Of a stretch of DNA of 32,385 bases, positions 16,341 through 24,838 are shown piece after piece (positions within the stretch are counted from its first letter, which is position 1; each line of letters opens with the position of its first letter). A model generated the notes under the pieces. It worked only from the letters and a program-made list of their open reading frames with translations. It was not told the origin of the DNA and made no database searches. Made by a program: the position numbers and the translations under genes. Source of the stretch: SHZI01 sp964384525 (GTDB lineage: Bacteria; Pseudomonadota; Gammaproteobacteria; Steroidobacterales; GCA-2729495); NCBI GenBank assembly GCA_964384525.1, contig CAYLKO010000027.1, positions 1 to 32,385 on the forward strand, written 5' to 3'.

Positions 16341-16916
16341 ATGCCGCCACTGATCCGTCATCCCTGGCAACTGACGCTGCTCGCAGCCGCTGCACTGCTC
16401 ACCACTTATGCAGTTCTCCGCGGCCGGCCCACGACACAACCGGAACCCGGACCGGCCAGCCTGAGTCCCGGTTATTACGTCAAACAGGCCCGCCTGACCG
16501 GCACCGGGGCCGATGGCCGGATCCTGTATCAGGTCACCACGACCCATGCCGAACAGACGATGGCCGGCGGGCTGATCACGATGCAAAACGTGAATGTGGA
16601 CTACAAGCCACCCGCACAAACGCCATGGAACCTGCGTGCGGACCACGGGCAGATGCCGGCGGATCGTAATATCATCGCCCTCGAAGGCAATGTGGTGGCC
16701 ACATCGGCGCCGGTGGCCGCGAGCCGCAGCACCGGGCCGCTCGTGATCCGCACCGACTATCTCGAACTGGATCCGGAAGCCTATATCGCCAGAACGGAGC
16801 ATGCGGTCGCGGTTGAACGCAACCAGGACACGCTGCGCGCCAGGGGAATGCGTGTCTATTTCAAGCAGGACCGACTGCAATTCAATGCCGACGTCCGTGC
16901 ACGCTTCCTGCCTTGA
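16341..16916 (+). CDS. lptC: LPS export ABC transporter periplasmic protein LptC
   Basis: A 191-residue bitopic protein: one N-terminal transmembrane helix (WQLTLLAAAALLTTYAVL) and a periplasmic beta-jellyroll domain. The blocks YYVKQARLTGTGADGRILYQVTT, PWNLRADHGQMPADRNIIALEGNV and VIRTDYLELDPEAYIARTEHAV fit the LptC fold. LptC links the LptB2FG transporter to LptA in the bridge that carries LPS to the outer membrane. Its sequence is weakly conserved in the family; position between kdsC and lptA makes the call firm. It overlaps the start of lptA by 32 bp. Confidence 0.9.
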   Translation: MPPLIRHPWQLTLLAAAALLTTYAVLRGRPTTQPEPGPASLSPGYYVKQARLTGTGADGRILYQVTTTHAEQTMAGGLITMQNVNVDYKPPAQTPWNLRADHGQMPADRNIIALEGNVVATSAPVAASRSTGPLVIRTDYLELDPEAYIARTEHAVAVERNQDTLRARGMRVYFKQDRLQFNADVRARFLP

Positions 16917-17603
16917 GTCTGCCGCGGGCCGGGTGAAGCTTGCGCTGCCGTGGGTGCTGATTGCCTCGCTGCTGGGCGCGCCGGGACCCGACACCACCGC
17001 CGCCACCCGGGCCGACCTGCCAACCAGCCCCGTGCCATCGCCGGCCAATGCCACCCTGCCGATAGACCTCGACGCCAGCTTTTCGGAGCTGGACCGGCGC
17101 AACAACCGCCTGGTCTTCAAGCAACTGACCATCACCCAGGGCACCCTGGTCATCAAGGCCGATGAGGCCACGGCCGATCCCGCCGACTTCGAGAACAGCG
17201 TCTGGATCTTCACCGGCAATGTACGCATCGACAGCGGCCCCACCCGGGCCACGGCGGATCGTGCGGAACTGAAGTTCCGGAACAATCGGCTGCTGGTCGC
17301 CGCCCTCTCGGGCGGGCCCGCCCGCTTCAGCCAGGCAGCCACCGCCGGCCGTGTCGCGACCGAAGGTCACGGGCAGCAGCTGGATTACGATCTGGCGGCC
17401 GGAACGATCGAGCTGACCACCGACGCCTTCCTGAGCGATGGCAAAAACGAGATTGCCGGCAATCGCATTGCCTATGACCTCAAACGGGAAGTCGTCACCG
17501 CCGGCGCCCGGGGTGACGGGGAGAATGGCGGGCAGGTCCGCATGCGCTTCACCCCGAAGAAAGATGCGGCAGCGCCGGACCCGGCGGCTCCGGAAAAGGC
17601 GCC

Positions 17604-17607
<4 letters not shown>
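16885..17607 (+). CDS. lptA: LPS transport periplasmic protein LptA
   Basis: A 240-residue precursor of the periplasmic bridge protein. The OstA/LptA beta-jellyroll starts near NRLVFKQLTITQGTLVIKADEA and runs through WIFTGNVRIDSGPTRATADRAEL, FRNNRLLVAALSGGPARFSQ and EGHGQQLDYDLAAGTIELTTDAFLSDGKNEIAGNRIAYDL; a charged Ala/Pro-rich tail follows. The start is uncertain. ATG at 16885 overlaps lptC and gives a long leader before the signal peptide, while GTG at 16933 opens exactly at a signal-like sequence (VKLALPWVLIASLLGAPG). It couples to lptB by an ATGA overlap (17604-17607). Confidence 0.9.
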
Positions 17608-18341
<734 letters not shown>

Positions 18342-18345
18342 GCGT

Positions 18346-18363
18346 GGCCGGCTTCAGCGCCGG
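18346..18363 (+). other. Short GC hairpin between lptB and rpoN
   Basis: GCCGGC-TTCAGC-GCCGGC forms a 6-bp GC stem in the 38-bp gap between lptB and rpoN. It has no T-run, so it is not a standard terminator. It might mark an RNA processing or attenuation point, or simply reflect the GC-rich composition. Confidence 0.3.
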
Positions 18364-18379
18364 CACTTCAGGGACGATG

Positions 18380-19894
18380 ATGAAGCCGGCTCTACAACTG
18401 AGACTCGGTCAGCAACTGACCATGACACCACAGCTGCAGCAGGCCATCCGCCTGTTGCTGCTGCCGGTGACCGAGCTCAATACGCAACTGGAACAGCTCC
18501 TCGCCGAGAACGTGATGCTCGACGTGGAAGAAGCCGATGACGGTGTTGCCGAGCACACGGTCGAGTTCGATGCCATGCGTGCCGATCCGGCCTCCGGTGG
18601 TACACCGGAGGATGAAACCCCGGTGGACACCTGGGATGACGGCGCCAGCGAAGCCGCAGAGGCCGTGCCGGCCGCCGACACGGAGGAAGGCGATTCACTG
18701 CTCTGGAACGAAGCCGGATCAGGCGCGGGCAACAACTGGGAGGGCGAGGACCACCGTCCGGAGCCCAGCGACCGATCCAGCGAAACCCTGCATGCGCATC
18801 TGCTCTGGCAGCTTGAAACCGAGCAGTTCAGCGAGCCGGAAGTGCTGATGGGCCAGGCGCTGGTCGATGCGATGAACGACGCCGGCTACCTGACTGAACC
18901 CCTGCCGGCCATACTCGAGGCGCTCACCGGGCTCGGCAACTTCACCCTGGCCGACCTGGAGCAGGCGCTCACGAAGGTTCAGGGGCTCGACCCGGTTGGC
19001 ATCGGCGCCCGCGATCTCGGTGAGTGCATCCGGATCCAGCTTGGCCACCTTGCGGAAGACACCCCGGGCCGGGATCTGGCGATCGCCATCACGCTGGATG
19101 GCCTGGATCTGGTGGCCGAACAGCAGTTCGCGATCCTCCGGCGTCGCCTCGAAGTATCGGAGGCCGACCTGGACATCGCCCTTGCCCTCATCCGCAATTG
19201 CCACCCCAAGCCAGGCCTGGCGGTTCAGCCCGCCTCACCCGATTACATCGTGCCGGATGTCTACGTGCGCAAGCGCAATGGCCAATGGGTCGTCGACATC
19301 AATCGATCGATCACACCACGCCTCAAGGTCAATCAGACCTATGCGGACCTGGTGCGCGGCGACAGCGATCACGCGACGCTGCGCAATCAGCTGCAGGAAG
19401 CCCGCTGGCTGGTGCGCAGCCTGGAAATCCGCAATGACACCCTGCTGAAGGTGGCGATCTGCATCGTCGACCGCCAGGCTGATTTCCTCGACCAGGGCGA
19501 GGAGGCCATGCGGCCGATGGTGCTGCGCGATGTGGCCGAGCTGGTCGAGATGCACGAATCCACCATTTCGCGCGTCACGGCCAACAAATACATGTACACG
19601 CCGCGCGGCATGTTCGAGTTCCGGCACTTTTTTTCGAGCCAGGTCACGGGCAACGACGGCAGCGAACAGTCATCCACAGCCATCCGGGCCAAGCTCAGAA
19701 AGCTGATCGCCCAAGAGAATCCGGCCAAGCCGCTCTCGGACAGCCAGCTCGCCAGCCTGCTGGAACGGCAGGGCATCCAGGTTGCCAGACGGACAGTGGC
19801 AAAATACCGCGAAGGCATGCAGATTGCACCGTCGGGCGAGCGGCGGCGACGGCCCGCCCGTCCGGCGGCGACGGGGGGCAAGGCCGAAGAATGA
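18380..19894 (+). CDS. rpoN: RNA polymerase sigma-54 factor RpoN
   Basis: A 504-residue sigma factor for promoters of the -24/-12 class that need AAA+ enhancer-binding activators. Region I is present (MKPALQLRLGQQLTMTPQLQ), then an acidic region II (residues about 45-120). Core-binding region III follows (LDPVGIGARDLGECIRIQL), with the HESTISRVTANKYMYTPRG helix-turn-helix area and the RpoN box ARRTVAKYRE near the C-terminus. I chose the second of two tandem ATGs (18380): AGGG lies 6 nt upstream of it and only 3 nt from the first (18377). One deviation: the region I motif QAIRLLQL reads QAIRLLLL, with Leu27 in place of a normally conserved Gln. It follows lptB, the usual order. Confidence 0.95.
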   Translation: MKPALQLRLGQQLTMTPQLQQAIRLLLLPVTELNTQLEQLLAENVMLDVEEADDGVAEHTVEFDAMRADPASGGTPEDETPVDTWDDGASEAAEAVPAADTEEGDSLLWNEAGSGAGNNWEGEDHRPEPSDRSSETLHAHLLWQLETEQFSEPEVLMGQALVDAMNDAGYLTEPLPAILEALTGLGNFTLADLEQALTKVQGLDPVGIGARDLGECIRIQLGHLAEDTPGRDLAIAITLDGLDLVAEQQFAILRRRLEVSEADLDIALALIRNCHPKPGLAVQPASPDYIVPDVYVRKRNGQWVVDINRSITPRLKVNQTYADLVRGDSDHATLRNQLQEARWLVRSLEIRNDTLLKVAICIVDRQADFLDQGEEAMRPMVLRDVAELVEMHESTISRVTANKYMYTPRGMFEFRHFFSSQVTGNDGSEQSSTAIRAKLRKLIAQENPAKPLSDSQLASLLERQGIQVARRTVAKYREGMQIAPSGERRRRPARPAATGGKAEE

Positions 19895-19969
19895 ACCAGA
19901 CCGGCCATTCAATGGTCTGATATCCGGGGTATCGGTTTAGATCAACACCATCAGCAGGAGGAAGCGACG

Positions 19970-20290
19970 ATGCAACTCAACCTCACCGGCCATCACGTCG
20001 AAATCACCGAGCCCATGCGTGAATACGTGCAGACCAAGCTGAACCGCGTCGAGCGCCACTTTGATCAGGTGACCGACATCAATTGCGTGCTGACTGTCGA
20101 CAAGCTCCAGCACCGCGCCGAGGCCACGGCCAACCTGGCCGGCGCCCAGCTGTTTGCCAATGCGACCGAAGAAAACATGTATGCCGCCATCGACATGATG
20201 ATCGACAAGCTGGGGCGGCAGCTGCGCAAGCACAAGGACAAGGTCACGAGCCACCACGCGCGGGAAGCCGCCAAGCGGATCGCCACATGA
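19970..20290 (+). CDS. hpf: Ribosome hibernation promoting factor HPF (short form)
   Basis: A 106-residue protein of the HPF/YfiA family. MQLNLTGHHVEITEPMREYVQTKL begins the beta-alpha-beta-beta-beta-alpha fold. The AEATANLAGAQLFANATEENMYAAIDMMIDKLGRQLRKHKDK part carries the basic surface that binds the 16S decoding region. The length shows the short form, which in gammaproteobacteria works with RMF to make 100S dimers in stationary phase. A strong Shine-Dalgarno (AGGAGGAAG) lies upstream. The 75-bp gap after rpoN contains a hairpin candidate (CAGACC ... GGTCTG at about 19899-19919). Confidence 0.93.
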   Translation: MQLNLTGHHVEITEPMREYVQTKLNRVERHFDQVTDINCVLTVDKLQHRAEATANLAGAQLFANATEENMYAAIDMMIDKLGRQLRKHKDKVTSHHAREAAKRIAT

Positions 20291-20309
20291 GCCGGAAGCC
20301 CTCGATGCC

Positions 20310-21239
20310 ATGCGGCTGGTGATCGTCAGCGGCCTGTCCGGTTCAGGCAAGACAGTTGCCCTGCATTACTTCGAAGACCTGGGGTTCTATTGCATCGACA
20401 ACGTCCCGGCGGCATTGCTGCCCACGATCGTCGGCGAGCTCACGGCCACCGAGGACCCCCTGTATTCGAAGCTGGCCATCGGCATCGATGCACGAAACCG
20501 CGCCACGGATCTGGCCCGGCTGCCTGAATTCATCCGGGAAGTCCGTGCCCGCGGTTTTCAATGCGAGGTCGTTTTCCTGCACGCCGACGACAACGTGCTG
20601 CTCAAGCGCTATGGCGAGACCCGCCGCAAACACCCCTTGTCGGCGGCGGGTCTCAGCCTGCGGGAGGCGATCGATCGCGAACGGCAGCTGCTGGAGCCCA
20701 TCATCGCGTCTGCCGAGCTGGTGCTGGATACCACGAAGACCAGCATCTACGACCTGCGGGATCTCATCCGGCGGCGCGTGGGCAGCCATGACCAGCCCGG
20801 CCTGTCGATACTGATCGAGTCCTTTGGTTACAAGCACGGCATTCCGGCCGATGCGGACTTCGTGTTCGACCTGCGCTGCCTGCCCAATCCATACTGGGAC
20901 CCCGCCCTGCGTCACATGACCGGCCGGGATGAGAAGGTCATCGAGTTTCTGGGTGCGGCCGGGAGCGTTCAGCGGATGTATGCCGACATCCTCGGCTTTC
21001 TCGACCGCTGGATCCCCGAATACATCGATTTCAATCGCAACTACCTCACCGTGGCGATCGGCTGCACCGGCGGCCAGCATCGTTCGGTCTACATGGCGGA
21101 GAAGCTGGCCCACGAACTGGCCACGCGCTATTCGCCGGTGCTCACCCGGCATACCGAGCTGCCGCGTGATTCGGGCAAACTGCTGGCCCCGCAGTTCGGA
21201 GGCCCCCTCGCCGACGCCGGCGCCGACGCCGACGCCTGA
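20310..21239 (+). CDS. rapZ: RNase adapter protein RapZ
   Basis: A 309-residue protein of the RapZ (YvcJ/YhbJ) family. It has an N-terminal P-loop (GLSGSGKT, 8-15) and the family blocks DLGFYCIDNVP, IDARNR and ETRRKHPLS. The C-terminal domain carries the signature FGYKHGIPADADFVFDLRCLPNPYW and the final AIGCTGGQHRSVY motif. In enterobacteria RapZ senses glucosamine 6-phosphate and guides RNase E to the GlmZ sRNA, which controls GlmS and thus peptidoglycan/LPS precursors; whether that holds here is inference. The last residues are an Ala/Asp repeat (GADADA). It follows hpf by 19 bp, without the ptsN gene often found between them. Confidence 0.93.
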   Translation: MRLVIVSGLSGSGKTVALHYFEDLGFYCIDNVPAALLPTIVGELTATEDPLYSKLAIGIDARNRATDLARLPEFIREVRARGFQCEVVFLHADDNVLLKRYGETRRKHPLSAAGLSLREAIDRERQLLEPIIASAELVLDTTKTSIYDLRDLIRRRVGSHDQPGLSILIESFGYKHGIPADADFVFDLRCLPNPYWDPALRHMTGRDEKVIEFLGAAGSVQRMYADILGFLDRWIPEYIDFNRNYLTVAIGCTGGQHRSVYMAEKLAHELATRYSPVLTRHTELPRDSGKLLAPQFGGPLADAGADADA

Positions 21240-21255
21240 CGGGGCTAACGCCCCT
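21240..21255. terminator. Short hairpin at the rapZ / patatin convergence
   Basis: GGGGC-TAAC-GCCCC (21241-21254) forms a 5-bp GC stem exactly where rapZ (plus) and the patatin gene (minus) converge, covering the patatin stop codon. It has no T-run. A bidirectional terminator is possible but weakly supported. Confidence 0.3.
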
Positions 21256-22516
21256 CGGCGATCTTCAGCACCCGCACCCGCCGGGAGTATTCCTCGCTCA
21301 GGTCGCGCCAGCCGGTGATGCCGGCCGGCGCCTGGATGGGTTCGCCATTCATGAAGGACTCGAGGTCATCAGCGCGGTTCATGGCATCTTCATAACCGGT
21401 CTGGATCAGCTCCCGCGTATACGCGGCTTCAAACAGCAGGTAGCTCAGGAGCTGGCTGCCACCATAATTCAGCGCCCCGAGGCCGCTCATCAGCACCCGC
21501 AATGGCCGCGGCATTTCCAGTGCATGGCGGGCGGCGATCGCCCGGAAATCCCGGCTCGGCAACATGATGAAGGCATCCGTGTGCCGAAGCTGCCCGAACT
21601 CGCCCTCGAGCACCCGGCCCGGGGATTCTTCGAGAATCAGGTTGATCCGGATCAGGTTTTCCAGATCCGTTGACAGGCCATCCATGAACAGGGCATCGAG
21701 TATGTAGCCGGCGATCCGGCCGAAGCTGGGATAGGGCACGAACTCGTCGACACCCGGCAGGGGTTCCGGGGTTTCGTTGCGCACGCCGATCACGAGCAGA
21801 CGATGCGCCCCCAGATGCAGGGCGGGAGACAAGGGTGTGGCCTGGCGCATGGCGCCATCGCCGAAGTACTCGGAGCCGATGCGCACGGGCGGAAAGACCA
21901 TCGGCACCGCGATGCTGGCCATCAGGTGTTCGAGCTGGATGGAGGTTGGCCGACCCTTGCGTCGCACCCGCTCCCATGACTGCTGATCCTCGGTGCCCTG
22001 GTAGAAGTTCACGGAACGCGCCGAGGTGTAACCGGCGGCCGTGATCGCGAGTGCGCGCAGATAGCCCTTGTCGATGGACTACTGGATCCCGTCGAAATTG
22101 ATAAGGCCACGCAGAAGCGACCACAGGGGATCATTGTTAAGCAAGGACATAGGATTGCGCGGCCCGAGGCCACCCAGCACCAGCGCCGCCAGCCAGTGCA
22201 GGCTGGATTTCAACATCGTCGCGGCATCACACCGGAACACCTGGGCCGAATGGAAATTGGCCCAGACCCGTTCCAGGTCCGACACGGCGGCTCGAAAGGA
22301 CCGGGCCCTCGAGGCCAGCACGGCAGCACTGATGGCGCCTGCCGAGGTGCCGCTCAGCACCGCGAAGGGATTCGGCGTGCGTCGTGGCAGGATCTCCGCC
22401 AGCGCCTTCAACACACCGACCTGATACGCGCCCCGCGCACCGCCGCCAGGCAGGATCAGCCCGATCCGGTGATCCTGCAGATTCACTCCGGTTGTCTGCC
22501 GCCGGTCCAGGCTCAT
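21245..22516 (-). pseudogene. Patatin-like phospholipase interrupted by an in-frame amber codon
   Basis: The span would encode one 423-residue patatin-like protein, but codon 146 is TAG (22081-22079). The N-terminal part has the oxyanion motif GGGARGAYQVG and the nucleophile Ser58 in GTSAG. The C-terminal part, in the same frame, has the catalytic Asp220 in FGDGA. The junction reads NFDGIQ-stop-SIDKGYLRALAITAAGYTSARSVNFYQG, with no frame change and no loss of conserved sequence. The two active-site residues therefore lie on opposite sides of the stop. The start at 22516 has GGAG 8 nt upstream. It may be a recent pseudogene, a sequence error, or a suppressed stop. Intact relatives are acyl hydrolases of membrane lipids (RssA-like). 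A GTG at 22012 could start the C-terminal piece, but that piece lacks Ser58. Confidence 0.8.
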
Positions 22517-22681
22517 GCCGCGTGCGCTCCGGTCGAACGATTGATGCTCCGCGGCGCATGGTACTCACAGGCAAATCACGATCACAAGGCACGATCACGC
22601 GAAACGCGCACTGGCGCCGGCACTGGTTCCAGGGAAGCCCGGTGCTATGCTCGACTCATTCAATCATGGGGAGTGTTCCGG

Positions 22682-23245
22682 ATGATGCGCACCGCAATCG
22701 TGATGCTGGCGCTGGTGCTGGTTGCCGGCCTTGCCTACAGCTGGCTGAATCCGGCAAAGGCGGCAACGCCCTCGGTCGATGACCCGGCGCCGGCCTTCCG
22801 GCTGCAGGACCAGAATGGCGCCTGGCACAGCCTGGATGATTTCCGGAATCATTGGGTGGTGGGGTACTTCTACCCGAAGGCCGACACGCCCGGCTGCACC
22901 ACCGAGGCCTGCGAGTTTCGCGACAACATCTTCGCCTTCGAGGAACTCGGTGCCAGCGTGCTCGGCATCAGCATCGACGCGATCAAGGACCAGAAAAAGT
23001 TTGCCGAGAAGTACAGCCTGCCCTTTCCGCTGCTGGCAGACATCGATGGCAGGACGGCCACGGCCTACGGGGTGGTGAAGAATCTCGGCATCACGAAGAT
23101 CGCCAGCCGGCAGACTTTCCTGATCCGGCCGGACGGCACGATTGCCCGGCATTACGCGAAGGTGGACCCGGCCTCCCATTCGAAGGAAGTCCTGGCGGAT
23201 CTTCGGGCAGATCTCCGGGCACTCGGCGTGCAGCCGGTGGACTGA
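22682..23245 (+). CDS. Exported Bcp/PrxQ-type peroxiredoxin
   Basis: A 187-residue protein with an N-terminal signal or anchor (MMRTAIVMLALVLVAGLAYSWLNPAKA) and an AhpC/TSA peroxiredoxin domain. The motif YFYPKADTPGCTTEACEFRD holds the peroxidatic Cys72 and, five residues on, Cys77, the pattern of Bcp/PrxQ enzymes. It would reduce H2O2 and organic peroxides; the signal suggests periplasmic or membrane-anchored action, whereas classical Bcp is cytoplasmic. The start at 22682 has GGGGAG about 8 nt upstream. It is alone on its strand. Upstream, TATGCT near 22646 may be a -10, but I cannot place a convincing -35. Confidence 0.87.
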   Translation: MMRTAIVMLALVLVAGLAYSWLNPAKAATPSVDDPAPAFRLQDQNGAWHSLDDFRNHWVVGYFYPKADTPGCTTEACEFRDNIFAFEELGASVLGISIDAIKDQKKFAEKYSLPFPLLADIDGRTATAYGVVKNLGITKIASRQTFLIRPDGTIARHYAKVDPASHSKEVLADLRADLRALGVQPVD

Positions 23246-23482
23246 TCATGCTGCGGGCGGTGGCCAGATCGGCCGGAGCAGCAGCCGGGGCAAAGTGCGC
23301 CAACACCGTCCGGATGTGGGCCACCCGCCAGGCGGGAAGGCTGGCAGCGTCCGGATCTTCGGGATAACCGACGCTGTTGCGCAGAATGGTTGCCAGCAGC
23401 CGCCGGTGAGCCGCTGGCAGGCAGAGCAAGGTGCGGAGCGTGACCAGCACCGGATCATTGTGAGCGGGAACCGGTTGCGGAA
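23246..23482. other. Region between convergent genes, no confident gene
   Basis: This gap separates the ends of the peroxiredoxin and transporter genes. On the minus strand one frame stays open across it, with a protein-like composition (NDPVLVTLRTLLCLPAAHRR, AWRVAHIRTVLAHFAP). It lacks a well-placed start with a ribosome-binding site, and it runs on antisense into the peroxiredoxin gene as far as 23091. I do not recognise a family and do not call it a gene. Confidence 0.3.
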
Positions 23483-24838
23483 TCAGCCCGACTTTGTGGT
23501 GATGGCTGCCGGATTGGGCACGCCGCCCGCTTCCTGCCGACGCCCCAGCCACCAGCCATTCAGGGCCCAGAGCGCTGCCAGTCCGCCACCCAGCAGGGCC
23601 ACGCCGGCGTTCGACAGGCCACCTGCTTCGAGCAGGCCCTTGACCTGCGCCGAGAGTGCATCGCCGCCCCGGTATACCGGCACGTCGATCAGGCTCTTCG
23701 CCTTGTACTTCGTTTCGGTGTCCACCATGCTGAACAGCATCTCGCGGCCAGGGCGGATGAAGGCGTACTCGCCCACCCGCCGGGCCACGATCACCACAGC
23801 AAGGACGGCGAAGGTATTGACCGCGGCCAGGCCGAGGAAGCCACCCACCATGATCACCGGCACCACCGTCAGCAGGGCGACCACGCCCAGCCTCGACGCC
23901 ACACGCCCCGTGATGAAGAGCTGCAGAAGCACGGTCAGGCCCTGAACGATGTAGTCCAGACGGGCGAACACCTGGGTCCGCTGTTCATTGTCGGCAAAGG
24001 TTTCGCTGACGAGGCGGAGCTGTTCGAAATACAGGAAGGTGTTGACCGACGCCAGCAGGATCACAAACAGCGCGATGCCCAGCAGATAAGGTGATTTCAG
24101 CACCAGCGAGAATCCCGCGAAGGGATTGCCACCCATTGGTTTATCCCGGAGTGGTTTCTCATCAGGAATCGCGAGGGCCGTGTGGTTGACCGGGGTCGAG
24201 GCCCACACGCGCAGCAGCGCCCGCTGGAAGAAGATCGCCACGACAAACAGGCCGGCACCCATGTACAGCACCCCGGGGTTGCCTATCCAGGAGACCGTCA
24301 GGTCAGTCAGCACGGGCCCGATGAGCGCGCCCGTGGTGCCGCCGGCGGCAATGACGCCGAACAGGCGACGCGTCTGCTGCGCATCGAAGAGCTCCAGCAG
24401 AAAGCTCCAGAACACCGACACGATGAACAGGTTGAGCACGCTGATCCAGACGAAGAAGAACTGGGCAGCTACCAGATTCTGGTCGTCGGCGGCCAGCACG
24501 GCGCCGGTGCCGGCCAGCGACAGGGCCACCACCGCGTAGATCCAGGGCAGAAAGGCGGTGCGCCGGAATTTCGTGCAGGCCCAGCCATACAGCGGCACGA
24601 CACCGATGGAGACGATCCAGGTCACCACGAAGAGATCGCTGACCCGGTCGGCGCCGAGGATGGTGCCGACGGTTTCCCGTACCGGACGGACGGCGAAATA
24701 GCCCCCCATCACGCAGAAAAACAGCAGGAATGCCGTGACCACCGATTGCAGTTCGTGCGTCTTGATCTCGGCTGTGCGGCCGAGCAGCCCGCCCAGCAGG
24801 GAGGAGACCCTGCGGGTCGGCGGTTGATCAGGCTTCAC
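23483..24838 (-). CDS. MFS-type transporter resembling NTP/NDP carrier proteins
   Basis: A 451-residue protein with about 12 hydrophobic segments. The N-terminal segment FFCVMGGYFAVRPVRETVGTILG, the middle LFGVIAAGGTTGALIGP and the C-terminal REMLFSMVDTETKYKAKSLIDVPVYRGGDAL resemble the MFS subgroup related to ATP/ADP (TLC, Npt-like) carriers, also found in free-living proteobacteria. The substrate is not known. The start is GTG at 24838, inside the last codons of pyk, an 11-bp overlap. This indicates co-transcription with glycolysis genes and probably translational coupling. No good ribosome-binding site is seen. Confidence 0.75.
   Translation of the reverse strand: MKPDQPPTRRVSSLLGGLLGRTAEIKTHELQSVVTAFLLFFCVMGGYFAVRPVRETVGTILGADRVSDLFVVTWIVSIGVVPLYGWACTKFRRTAFLPWIYAVVALSLAGTGAVLAADDQNLVAAQFFFVWISVLNLFIVSVFWSFLLELFDAQQTRRLFGVIAAGGTTGALIGPVLTDLTVSWIGNPGVLYMGAGLFVVAIFFQRALLRVWASTPVNHTALAIPDEKPLRDKPMGGNPFAGFSLVLKSPYLLGIALFVILLASVNTFLYFEQLRLVSETFADNEQRTQVFARLDYIVQGLTVLLQLFITGRVASRLGVVALLTVVPVIMVGGFLGLAAVNTFAVLAVVIVARRVGEYAFIRPGREMLFSMVDTETKYKAKSLIDVPVYRGGDALSAQVKGLLEAGGLSNAGVALLGGGLAALWALNGWWLGRRQEAGGVPNPAAITTKSG

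Noticed and set aside
19895..19969. Sigma-54 promoter for hpf
   Set aside because: No TGGCAC-N5-TTGCA-like -24/-12 pair between rpoN and hpf.
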